The translations under genes were made by a program, and so were the position numbers. Under the pieces are notes generated by a model. That model did no database searches. It was not told where the DNA came from and saw nothing but the letters and a program-made list of their open reading frames with translations. Shown piece by piece: positions 32,359 through 64,000 of a stretch of 64,000 nucleotides of DNA (position 1 is the first letter of the stretch; each line of letters opens with the position of its first letter). Origin of the DNA: Eutypa lata (Eukaryota > Ascomycota > Sordariomycetes > Xylariales > Diatrypaceae); contig JAKULF010000022.1 in the NCBI GenBank assembly GCA_022661535.1, positions 122,962-186,961 on the forward strand. Direction: 5' to 3'.

Positions 32359-54873
<22,515 letters not shown>

Positions 54874-54893
<20 letters not shown>

Positions 54894-55560
54894 TAATAAG
54901 CTAGATAATAAAAACACAGTTGAATTATTATCAGCTGCATCCTGTGTTTATACTAATCTCCATATTCCAAGTACTTTAGTTAAAATCCGTCAGGATCTAA
55001 AATCCTTAAGTGGAGTATACGCTTTATGGTATTCGGGTTCTGACTCGGTTTATGTTGGTAGTTCAGTTAATTTAGCTAGCAGAGCTTTAGATCATATTAA
55101 AAATCGCCAATCTAATACTTACTTACAAAACGCTATAGCTAAGCATGGTTTAGATAAATTTTCTTTTTATATCTTGGAGTTGTTACCTGAAGATTGTTCT
55201 TCTTATGATGACTTGTTAGATCTAGAGCAAAAGTATCTTGATTTATTTCCTAGTAAATATAATTTTGAGAAATTTGCTAGAAAATCTAGAGCAGGTACAC
55301 TAAGTTCAGATGAATCAAGAAAACAGATGAGTGATCTTAAAAAAGCTAGTTATACTGAGGAACGTAAACACCAGATTTCCAAACAATTTAGTAAAGAGTT
55401 GTTTTTATATGACGCTAGTACTTTAAATTTAATTAAAAAGTATAGTAGGCAAGGAGAAATGATTGAAGAGTTACAAGTAAGCTTTAAAACTATTATAAAA
55501 TACAGGGACTCTGGTAAAGTTTTTAGAGGTAAATATTTAGTCTCTTCTAAATTAATGTAA
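54874..55560 (+). CDS. free-standing GIY-YIG endonuclease overlapping the cox1 3' end
   Basis: Open from 54874 in a frame one base off cox1, overlapping its last 20 nt; no ATG before the domain. SGVYALWYSGSDSVYVGSSVNLASR (about 55010-55083) has GVY and YVG; the catalytic Glu is in LLDLEQKYLDLFPSKYN. A NUMOD1-like tail ends at TAA 55560. No intron core follows. The altered cox1 C-terminus suggests insertion at the gene end, as described for some mobile endonuclease ORFs in fungal mitochondria. Confidence 0.8.
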
Positions 55561-55760
55561 GAAAAATGGTATCCATCTTTCTTGTTTAATAATTAGGAGT
55601 TTTAGTAATTTTCCTTGCCCTGCAATCAATAAAGTTAGCAAATAGAGCTTGCTTTCAATTATTTCTTGTTTACAGAAAAGTTCTTTTTTACAAAAGTTGC
55701 ATGAATTAAAAGTTTTATTTACAGATATTCTTTATAAATCAAAACAATAATTCATGTAAA

Positions 55761-55829
55761 TCTCATTAGCTTAAAGGTAAAGTAGAATAGTCCTAATATT
55801 CTGATTTTAGTTCGAATCTAAAATGAGGT
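55761..55829 (+). tRNA. trnR: tRNA-Arg (CCU)
   Basis: Acceptor TCTCATT/AATGAGG, D-arm with AAAGGTA loop, anticodon stem GAATA/TATTC around GTCCTAA (anticodon CCT), T-arm TTTAG TTCGAAT CTAAA. A diverged duplicate of trnR(UCU) downstream. Confidence 0.75.
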
Positions 55830-56474
55830 AAATTTACGGGTGAATTAATTTACAGGAAGTAGCATTATATAACTTAAAAACGGAAAAACACTGTGTACTA
55901 ATTAAAAAATTAAATTATAAAAGGAGGTCTAATACATTAACTATACATTTTTTTTAGTCTACAAGAGGGTTTTTAATTTATTTAGTAGCTCGATAAAAAC
56001 ATTCTTCCCTCTTTCAATGTTGGGGGCCTACATTAGAAATTTTGTAGTGCTTTATAGGTGGCTTTAACTTCAGCCCCTATTAAAAACTTGGCAAATTGCT
56101 GGAAGGACTAAAGGTGTAATCCCTTTACGTATAATCAGCAGGCAATCTTTCTTTATAAAAAAGAAAGCAGCTTCAACGATCAAACGCCAAGTGCCCTCGA
56201 TTTAAAAATTAAATTTAAATAAGGGTAGTGATATGATCTAAGTGAAATAGTGACTAATAAGCATTATTTTATCTTGACTAGATTTACCTGAATCTAAATC
56301 ATCTAGTTCATATAACTTGAGTCCTAAAATACCTGCTGCAAAAGATCAAATGGATATTCTCCAAAAAAAGATAGATATTTGTATTGAAAAAATATCTCAA
56401 GATCTTGAATCTTCCGAATCTGAAGGTACAAAATCTAAAAATAAAGGTAAACAACCAGAAAGATAAAAAAAAAT
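55830..56474. other. spacer with group I core remnant and an acidic ORF tail
   Basis: TTGCTGGAAGGACTAAAGG and ATAATCAGCAGGCAATC (56097-56146) resemble a group I core without flanking exons. A frame is open at about 56269-56466 (YNLSPKIPAAKDQMDILQKK..., ending KNKGKQPER) with no clear start. Probably the relic of an intron inserted between the two duplicated tRNAs. Confidence 0.45.
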
Positions 56475-56543
56475 TCTCATTAGCTCAAAGGTAGAGCAGG
56501 ATACTTCTAATATCCCTATTTTAGTTCGAATCTAAAATGAGAA
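56475..56543 (+). tRNA. trnR: tRNA-Arg (UCU)
   Basis: Acceptor TCTCATT/AATGAGA perfect, D-arm GCTC/GAGC, anticodon stem GGATA/TATCC around CTTCTAA (anticodon TCT), T-arm TTTAG TTCGAAT CTAAA. Confidence 0.92.
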
Positions 56544-56654
56544 TTCAAACAATGAGTAATTACTTAAAATAAATTATAATTACTCTTCATCTATATTTAT
56601 TATATTCTTTACATTATTTATGGAGAATATTTTATTAGAATAATAAGAAGAAAA

Positions 56655-58884
56655 ATGTTATTTTTACCTCCAACTCTTATATCAGTTATTGAAGTTCTTT
56701 TAGTTATAGTTCCAGCGTTGCTTAGTGTAGCTTATGTTACTGTAGCAGAAAGAAAAACTATGGCCAGTATGCAAAGAAGATTAGGTCCTAATGCTGTAGG
56801 TTATTATGGATTATTACAAGCGTTTGCAGATGCTTTAAAACTTTTATTAAAAGAATATGTAGCACCAACGCAAGCTAATATAGTATTGTTCTTTCTAGGT
56901 CCTGTTATAACATTAGTTTTTGCACTATTAGGATACGGAGTTATTCCTTATGGACCTGGTTTAGCTATTAGTGATTTTAATTTAGGTATATTATATATGC
57001 TGGCTGTATCATCTTTAGCAACTTATGGGATATTATTAGCTGGATGAAGTGCTAATAGTAAATATGCTTTTTAGGATCTCTTAGAAGTACTGCTCAATTA
57101 ATTAGTTATGAATTAATACTAAGTTCTGCTTTATTATTAGTTATTATGTTAACAGGTAGTTTAAATTTAACTGTTAATGTTGAATCACAAAGAGCTGTAT
57201 GATTTATATTACCATTATTACCTATATTTATAATATTTTTTATAGGATCTATAGCAGAAACTAATAGACCTCCTTTTGATTTGGCTGAGGCTACTAATAT
57301 GATTTGGTCTCATTAAAGATCACAAATTGCTGGGAACTCCACTCTTTTTTTTATAGGATAATCAGCAGGGAAATTAACATATAATGTTAAAACCTTCAGA
57401 GACTAGACGTGATCATTTAATATGAATTTATATTAGATAAGGTATAGTCCAAATTTGTATGAGAATACAAAATAATAAAAAAAAATGAAATCATATTTAA
57501 ATATGAACTCTTCCGTCACTACCTTAGGCGTGATATCTAGATTAAAAGTTTGTACGGTAGCTAGTTATAGATATTATTTTACTTCAAAATCAGATTCACA
57601 ATCATCTGAGCTACCTCCTGTTCCTATTTTTATTATTGATAATTTAAATCATGAGGATTGTATTAAGTCTTCTAGAATATTATTAAAAAAATAAAGGAGG
57701 TATTTATTCTTTTATTAATACAGTCAATGGTAATCAATATATCGGGAGTGCGAAAGATTTTTATTTAAGACTTAATGAACATCTCGAAAATAAGAAGTCT
57801 AATCTTGCTTTACAAAAAGCATTGGCTAAATATGGTTTAGATCAATTTAAATTTTGTAATTATGAATATTTCACATATGAAAATAAAATTATAAGTCATA
57901 AAGCTTTAACTGACCTAGAGACTAGTTATATTAACAGATTTAATTTTGATAGTCTTTATAATTTTAAAGCAACAGCTACAAGTTCTTTGGGTTATAAGCA
58001 TACAGAAGAAGCAATATTAAAGATGGTTGATTATTATAAAGATAAGAATAATCATCCTATGTATGGTAAAACTCACACAGAAGAAGCACTAACTTTAATT
58101 AGTAAACCAGGTGAGTTAAATCCTATGTTCGGCCTTTGGTTTTCCCTTTGGTCAAAAACCAAAGGGAAAACTAGAAAACATGGTGAAGCAACTAAAGTGG
58201 CTATGAGTGAAAAGAAGAATAAATATGCTTTAGGTGTAGGTCTTGATGATTTAAATGACAACTTAATTTTAAAGTTTAAGAATAATGTATAGTTAGCTAA
58301 ACATTTAGATATTTCTAAGGTTACAGTAGGTAAGTATTTAAATTCGGGTCTTGTATATAATAAAACATACCGGTTTAAACCTATACAAGATTAGTACGGT
58401 TTATGGTTTTTTTTTGGAATCAGAATTAGTTAGTGGATTTATGACTGAACACGCTGCAGTTGTTTTTGTATTTTTTTTTTTAGCTGAATATGGTAGCATA
58501 GTATTAATGTGTATTTTAACTAGTTTATTATTTTTAGGTGGTTATTTAATATTAGATATTATTTATTTGCTAAGTTATTTAGATTTTATTATTTGAGAAT
58601 TCTTTATTATAGACTGAATCCTTGTTTTAGATTATCTTATTGAAGATATAATGAATACACCTGCTTTAGAAGGATTGGTCTATGGGTTTAGTTTAGGATT
58701 AAAAAGTTCTTTAATGATTTTTACTTTTATTTGAGCCAGAGCTTCTTTCCCTAGAATACGTTTTGATCAATTAATGTCCTTCTGTTGAACAGTTTTATTA
58801 CCAATAGTTTTTGCTTTTATATTATTAGTACCTTGTATTTTATATAGTTTTGATATATTCCCTATTAATATAAATTTATTTTAA
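56655..58884 (+). CDS. nad1: NADH dehydrogenase subunit 1 (2 exons, one frameshift)
   Basis: Complex I quinone-site subunit. Exons 56655-57292 and 58417-58884. Hallmarks: [29 protein letters not shown] joined to ESELVSGF. At 57068-57072 a run of five T is one base short: the frame gives WSANSKYAF then TAG, while adding one base restores [18 protein letters not shown]. For an essential gene a read error is likely, but real decay cannot be excluded. Otherwise complete. Confidence 0.9.
57485..58394 (+). pseudogene. GIY-YIG endonuclease in nad1 intron 1 (frameshift and stop)
   Basis: First part 57485-57694 includes an R-Y-Y-F-T-S segment. An A-run at about 57685-57691 shifts the frame. [22 protein letters not shown] (GIY, YIG) and [16 protein letters not shown] follow, then NUMOD3 repeats. 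In-frame TAG at about 58290 precedes a NUMOD1-like end ([16 protein letters not shown]). A perfect 13-bp hairpin is inserted at 58139-58171. Likely inactive as read. Confidence 0.8.
58139..58171. repeat. hairpin insertion inside the nad1 intron ORF
   Basis: GTTTTCCCTTTGG (58139-58151), a 7-nt loop, CCAAAGGGAAAAC (58159-58171). It lies inside a NUMOD3-type repeat, after PGELNPMFG and before KHGEATK, where relatives have a short KTHS-type link. The surrounding frame is kept. Confidence 0.8.
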
Positions 58885-59017
58885 ATTTTATTTTTATTAA
58901 TATATAGTATTAAATTAATATGTAATTTGTTTTACATAATATAATCATGTAATTGTTTACTTATGATGTAATTTTAGTTTAATTATATGGGAAGTTTTAT
59001 TTTATTAAAGATAATAA

Positions 59018-60528
59018 ATGTTATTATCATCTTTATTATTTATACCTATTTTAGGGATATTTTTAATCTCTAGCAATATGTCTTATGAGGATACAGAACT
59101 AAAAATAAGATCTTATAAAATAACAGCTCTTGTAACATCTATTTTAAATTTAGTTATATCTTTAGTAATATTTCTATTATTTGATTTTAGCAGTAATCAA
59201 TTTCAGTTTGTTGGTGGGGTTCCGGCCCTACCTTACGGGATTTATCTTGGGGTAGATGCAATTTCAATCTATTTTGTATTACTTACTACTTTGATTTTCC
59301 CTATCGTTATAATATCAAATTGAAATTCGATAATTACAAACGTTAAATCTTATTTAGTAATTGTTTTACTGCTTGAGAGTTTATTACTAGGGTCTTTTTT
59401 AGTCTTAGATGCTTTGTTGTTTTATATTTTTTTCGAGGCAATACTACCACCTTTATTCTTACTATTAGGATTATTCGGTTCTAGTAATAAAGTTAGAGCT
59501 AGTTTTTATCTATTTTTATATACTTTGTTTGGTTCATTATTCTTACTGCTAGCTATCTTAACCATGTCTTCTATAATGGGTGCTACAGATTTCGAGGTGT
59601 TATGAAAATCAAATTTTGATTATTATATACAAATTGTTTTATTTTGCGGTATTTTTATAGCAATTTCTATTAAAACGCCTCTTTATTTTGTTCATACTTG
59701 ATTACTAAAAGCCCACACTGAGGCACCGTTAGGTGGAAGTATTATCTTAGCAGCTATAGTCCTTAAGTTGGGATTATACGCAGTTCTAAGATTAATTCTA
59801 CCTGTACTCCCTGAAGCTTGTGTAGCTTTAACACCATTTGTTTTTGTAATAGGGGTAGTAACTATAATATATGCTAGTTTTAGTACAATAAGAACTACAG
59901 ATATTAAAGAGTTAATTGCCTACTCTTCTGTTTCCCATGCAGCTGTATATTTAATGGGTGCATTTAGTAACACTATCCAAGGAATAGAAGGAAGTATAAT
60001 TTTGGGTTTAGCCCATGGATTAGTTAGTCCTGCTTTATTTATTATTGCCGGAGGGTGCTCTATGAAAGATCAGGAACTCGTAATATTAGCTATTACCGAG
60101 GAATAGCTCAAATGATGCCTCTGTGTTCCATTTTATTTTTTATCCTTTGCTTAGGTAATTGCGGGGCTCCTTTAACTTTAAATTTTGTAGGTGAGTTCTT
60201 ATCGTTATATGGAGTATTTGAAAAATTACCATTGCTAGGTGTTTTTGCTGCTTCATCTATAGTATTTTCTGCTGCTTACACAATATATTTATTTAACAGA
60301 ATATCTTTTGGAGGATCATTCAGTTTATTTTTCCAAGAAAATTTCCAAGATCTAACTAAAAGAGAATTCTTTATATTATTAACTCTAGTATTCTTTACTA
60401 TATTATTCGGTATTTACCCAAGCTTTATCTTAGATGGTATACATCATGGTGTATCAGGTTTAATATATAGTTTTAGTGAAATCTCTACTACGTTGGACAT
60501 GTCTTATGTTAATATTCCCCTGAGTTAA
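59018..60528 (+). CDS. nad4: NADH dehydrogenase subunit 4 (one frameshift)
   Basis: Complex I antiporter-like subunit, about 503 residues, no intron. Hallmarks: LLFYIFFEAILPPLFLLLG, KTPLYFVHTWLLKAHTEAPLGGS, IAYSSVSHAAVYLMGAFSN. At 60053-60055 GGG is one G short: the frame reads GGCSMKDQ..., whereas one extra base gives GGVLYERSGTRNISYYRGIAQMMP, the conserved continuation, open to TAA 60528. Probably a homopolymer read error in a functional gene. Confidence 0.92.
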
Positions 60529-60817
60529 CATTTAGTTATATCTTTAGTATTATTGGCTTTTAGTAGTAATCAATTTAAGATTAATCAATTTCAGTAGTAG
60601 AAGCGAAGGAGCTAGGACCTGATACAACTAAGATTATTAAGTAATGTATTCACTTTGCCGCTCTAAAAAATCTTCTGGATGTAGCAAAGTGGGTACATAT
60701 ATACTTTTTTAAGAGTATAGTTCAGGTAAAATAGGGAGCACACACTCCGAGTTCTCAGTTCAAATCTGAGTGTTTTTTGTCATCCTTTACGAAGGTAAAA
60801 AGAAAAGATATCTAAAT
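60529..60817. other. nad4 downstream spacer with a tRNA-like fold
   Basis: 60545-60600 loosely repeats a nad4 segment (TTTAGTAGTAATCAATTTAA compared with 59190-59210). 60711-60777 can pair as an acceptor (AAGAGTA/TGTTTTT, with G-U pairs) and has a good T-arm (CTCAG TTCAAAT CTGAG), but the anticodon arm GGAG/CTCC has a 6-nt loop and no U33. Probably a tRNA remnant. Confidence 0.35.
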
Positions 60818-62269
60818 ATGAATAATTTGCTTATTGTATACGAAACTTACGCAAATGGTTTATTTGCAAATATTTCCTATTATTTAATAATGTTGGGTTT
60901 AAGTTTTATAGGTTTACACTTTACTGCTTCTAATTTAATTTACGGTATTGATGCAGATTCTAGTAGTGTAATTAGTTTAGGGGTTGCAGGGGTTATGCTC
61001 AAATCTGAAGGAGGAAAGTATGAAATTGGAATTTCAGTTAAAGAAGGTGAAGAGACATCTATAACCGATCGTACGGGTAATTTCATAGAATGATTTAGAG
61101 GGTTCGTTGATGGGGAAGGTTCTTTTATGATAGCAAAGAATAAATCTCTATTTACTTTTTCATTTGCAATACAGTTACATAAAGATGATAGAGCGGTGCT
61201 TCACTATATTCAAGGAAACTTAGGGTTAGGTAAAGTGACAGTTAGCGAAAATTTAGTTAAGTTTTTAATTGTGAATCAGAAGGAAGTTGCCAAATTAATA
61301 GAAATATTTACAGCTAATCCTTTAAACACTACTAAAGTACTTAATTTTTTAGGTTTTAAGAAGGCTTTTGAGCTTTATACTAGTTCTACATCTAAATCTG
61401 AAAGTACAATAAGAGAGATAGAGATAATTAGAAGTGGTCTTAACAATAAGAGATCTTCTTTTCAAAAGCCTGAGGGACACAAGCTTCACATTACTCCTTC
61501 ATGACTATTAGGGTTTATTGAGGGAGAAGGTACTTTTTGTTCAAAGGAAGAGTTTTCGTTTAGAGTTCAGTTTAGGGCAAGCTGAAATAGATCTAGATTT
61601 AATGGAAGAAATCAAAAACTTCTTTGATTCTTTCCCTGGTGTAGTAAATGGGCGTTATAAAGGGAACCTTGTTGTAAATTTATACAACTATCCGGGTAAA
61701 ACCTTAAACACAAATCTATGGTTAAGCTTTTTATTGTTAATTATGCATTTATTTGTGATCATTTTATTCCCTTATTTAACTCTCTTGTGTGACATAGTAA
61801 GAAGGAACTAGATTATTTAGATTGGTTAAGTATTTCCAAGTTAAGAGATATGGGGCTTCAGTATACAGAAGAAGGTTTAAAGTTAATGCAGTTAATATTA
61901 AGCCAGATGAATTCTTATCGGTTATCTACTTCATCATCTCCCCGGGTAGATAGGGAAGTATTACGGTTAAATGTTGATAAGTTGTTAAATGGTCCTTCTA
62001 ACTTAGAGTTAAGAAGGATGGTAGAATTTTATCAAATCTTTAAATAGACACGCTTATAACCCTAAATCTCAAATTGTGCAATTGTGTGAAGCCGGTAGTG
62101 GAATAGTACTTCAATCATTCGAATCTACTAGTGCTTGTGCTAGGCTTTTAGGATACCTCAATCTACGGCTTCCAAAAGGTTAAATAATGAAATACCGTTT
62201 TTATTTGAAGATAAAACTGTGTATTTAAAGAGAGAAGAGGTTTTAGTAGATGTTGCTGAGCTTGATTAA
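60818..62269 (+). pseudogene. LAGLIDADG endonuclease with several frameshifts
   Basis: Starts MNNLLIVYETYANGLF with a hydrophobic segment (about 60860-60950). First motif FRGFVDGEGSFMI (about 61094-61132), second LLGFIEGEGTF (about 61505-61540). Near 61570 the frame shifts (continuing LGQAEIDLDLMEEIKNFF), again near 61800 (KKELDYLDWLSISKLRDMG) and near 62160. A NUMOD1-like tail (QSFESTSACARLLG) ends at 62269. No flanking exon is recognisable, so it is a free-standing or orphaned relic. Confidence 0.7.
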
Positions 62270-62550
62270 AAGATACTTAAATTAAACGATAGTTATTTTT
62301 TTATTTCCAAGTGTATCGCTTGATTCCTGTGTTTTAGATGAGTTATTCTTTCTATAGAGTAAGAAGCACTAAGCTTTTTTGCTTTAATTATTACCTGCAG
62401 TTGGTTACAAGATATAACCAAAGAATTTACTTTAATAGTTATTCATCGACTGATGTTATTAGTAATAATCATCGGCGTTGGAAAGGAGAGATGGTGGGTA
62501 TATTAATGTTAAATCTTATTTAATAATAATGTATATTATCTAGAAACATA

Positions 62551-62700
62551 ATGTTATATTTAGCAGTATTTTTTAGTATTAGATATTTTATTATTTTATA
62601 TATTTTTTGAATCAATTCTTCCTCCCCTGTTTTTATTATTAGGGCTTTTGGGTCTTCAAACAAGGTTAGAGCTAGCTTTTATCTTTTCTTGTACACATTA
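62551..62700 (+). pseudogene. partial second copy of nad4
   Basis: Frame pieces give FLVLDILLFYIFFESILPPLFLLLG and then, one base off, SNKVRASFYLFLYTL, matching nad4 at about 59395-59525. It has at least two indels and is followed by a group I intron rather than by the rest of nad4. ORF-like sequence at 62338-62523 just upstream (ending ...SYSSTDVISNN...) is unassigned. Confidence 0.75.
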
Positions 62701-64000
62701 AAAAATTACCTTTTTCAGTGTAAAAGAGCCAAACTACGGGGAAGCCTAAAGCTCTAGTAACCAAAGTTGTAGAGGAAACTTTACAACCGGCCTGATTAAT
62801 GCTTCAGGGTAAGGTAACATCACTAGTTTTCATTACACCGTTATGAAAACCCTGCTTCGCAAGGAGATGAGAGAGCGTTTCGCTCCTGAAATGGGTGATC
62901 ACGTATCTAAATCAGATTATCCCGGTTACGCGGGAATCTGTAAAAGAGCAACGAGTAGACGGCTCTTCAGATTCTAGGACTTTAGTTTCTGTAAGGTGTA
63001 CTCTAGTTGCTGGGAAACCAGTTTTTGCGAGAAAATTCCTTTTCATTCTCATAATCGCAGAGTTGTAATGGGGCTTTTTAGCGTAGCACAAAAAGCTTTT
63101 ATACATTCAACTAGACCTATACAAAAAAACCTAACTTTGGAGTACACAGAGCAAGTAAATAATACTTCGATCTCCGTAAAATCTACGGCTATAAATAAGT
63201 TAGATCCTAATTTTATTACAGGATTTGTAGACGCAGAAGGGTGTTTTATTTTAGGGGTATTCGCAGATAGTAATTATAAAATAGGTTATAAAGTTCAAGC
63301 TATATTTAAAATTAATTTAGATAATAAAGATTATGATTTATTATGTCAAATTAAAGATTATTTTGGGGCAGGAAGTATTACAAAACATGGGAACACTACT
63401 TTGCAATATGCAATTAAATCTTTGAAAGATTTAAACATACTTATTTCTCATTTTGATAAATATCCATTGATTAGTCAAAAATGGGCAGATTACCAACTTT
63501 TCAAGTCAGCGGTTTTACTACTTAAAAATAAAGAACATCTAACTAGAAGGGTTTAATAAAGTACTTAGCATCAGAGCTTCTATGAATCTAGGTTTATCAG
63601 ATGAATTAAAGCTAACTTTTCCTAATGTTACTCCGATTTCAAGACCTTTACTTTTAGATAGAAGTGTTAAGATCCAAATTGATTAGCAGGTTTTACTAAT
63701 GGAGAAGGATGTTTCTTTATTTCTATTCGAAAATCTTCTTCTTGTAAAATAGGTAAAGCTGTAACATTGAAATTTCAAATAGCTCAACATAGTAGAGATA
63801 CTGAGCTTATGAGAAACATAATAACTATTTTAGGATGCGGTAGAATTGAATTAAACTTATCTAGATCAGTTGTATATTTTGTAGTTATGAAATTTGAAGA
63901 TATTACCCTTAAAGTAATACCATTTTTTGGCAAATATCCCATTAAAGGTGCGAAAATCTCAGATTATCACAGTTTTAAAAAAGCGGCTATTCTAATGAAT
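62701..64000 (+). other. group I intron after the nad4 fragment (continues past window)
   Basis: Core 62718-63005: CAAACTACGGGGAAGCCTAA, GGTGATCACGTATCTAAATC, AAAGAGCAACGAGTAGACGG, AAGGTGTACTCTAG. Same family as cox2 introns 2-3 and cox1 introns 4 and 6. The start is approximate. Confidence 0.75.
62996..64000 (+). pseudogene. LAGLIDADG endonuclease, frameshifted, 3' end outside window
   Basis: ORF from about 62996 with [14 protein letters not shown] (about 63214-63255). The frame breaks near 63545 (KEHLT then RRV-stop, where relatives have EGFNKVLSIRAS) and again near 63670 (before WLAGFTNGEGCFFI, about 63682-63722). Homology continues to the window end (YHSFKKAAILMN). Both motifs keep the acidic residue, so only short indels break it. 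Confidence 0.8.

Larger units (their letters stand above)
57293..58416 (+). other. nad1 intron 1, group I
   Basis: Core after exon 1: TTGCTGGGAACTCCAC, ATAATCAGCAGGGAAATTAA, CCTTCAGAGACTAGACG, GGTATAGTCCAAAT (57329-57454). Ends in G 58416. Confidence 0.87.

Overview
The window is a stretch of a large, intron-packed fungal mitochondrial genome. The evidence is AT-rich sequence, TGA read as Trp throughout (genetic code 4), every core gene on the + strand, many group I introns with LAGLIDADG or GIY-YIG ORFs, and the order atp9 - cox2 - nad4L/nad5 - cob - trnC - cox1 - trnR - nad1 - nad4. This fits a filamentous ascomycete (Pezizomycotina). A leotiomycete is my best guess, from memory of gene order only.

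Layout. 1-1955: end of an atp9 intron and the last atp9 exon. 2015-4241: a membrane ORF running in frame into a frameshifted class-III aminotransferase (AT copy 1). 4565-8592: cox2 with 3 introns. 8574-10028: an orphan membrane ORF overlapping cox2. 10632-12260: an intact AT with nuclear-like codon use (copy 2). 12576-13298: trnR(ACG) and a tRNA-like gene. 13399-22752: nad4L, then nad5 (one group I and one group II intron), whose reading frame continues without a stop into a third AT (copy 3). 23477-31851: cob with 3 introns. Intron 2 carries about 3.7 kb of nuclear-looking DNA: a two-domain GNAT acetyltransferase on the minus strand and a second gene with what looks like a spliceosomal intron. 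32089-32159: trnC. 32359-54893: cox1 with 13 exons and 12 group I introns; introns 8, 9 and 11 hold a second, unrecognised ORF beyond the ribozyme core. 54874-56543: a GIY-YIG ORF overlapping the cox1 end, then trnR(CCU) and trnR(UCU). 56655-60528: nad1 (1 intron) and nad4. 60529-64000: a decayed LAGLIDADG ORF, a partial second nad4 and its intron.

How the genes work together. NAD1, NAD4, NAD4L and NAD5 belong to complex I, COB to complex III, COX1 and COX2 to complex IV, and ATP9 to ATP synthase. Most intron ORFs are read in frame from the upstream exon, often straight through the ribozyme core. A short R-x-(F/Y)-(Y/S)-(S/T) segment recurs between the exon-encoded part and the foreign domain, and also at the NAD5-AT junction. 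It resembles a matrix processing site and could explain how the fusions are separated. The most unusual biology is the repeated capture of nuclear-type genes, with three AT copies of apparently different age, two of them attached to membrane proteins.

Caution. Single-base frameshifts occur in homopolymers, including in nad1 and nad4, and cluster after 57 kb. Read error is a live explanation. Exon boundaries were derived by hand from protein continuity plus the U/G splice rule of group I introns.
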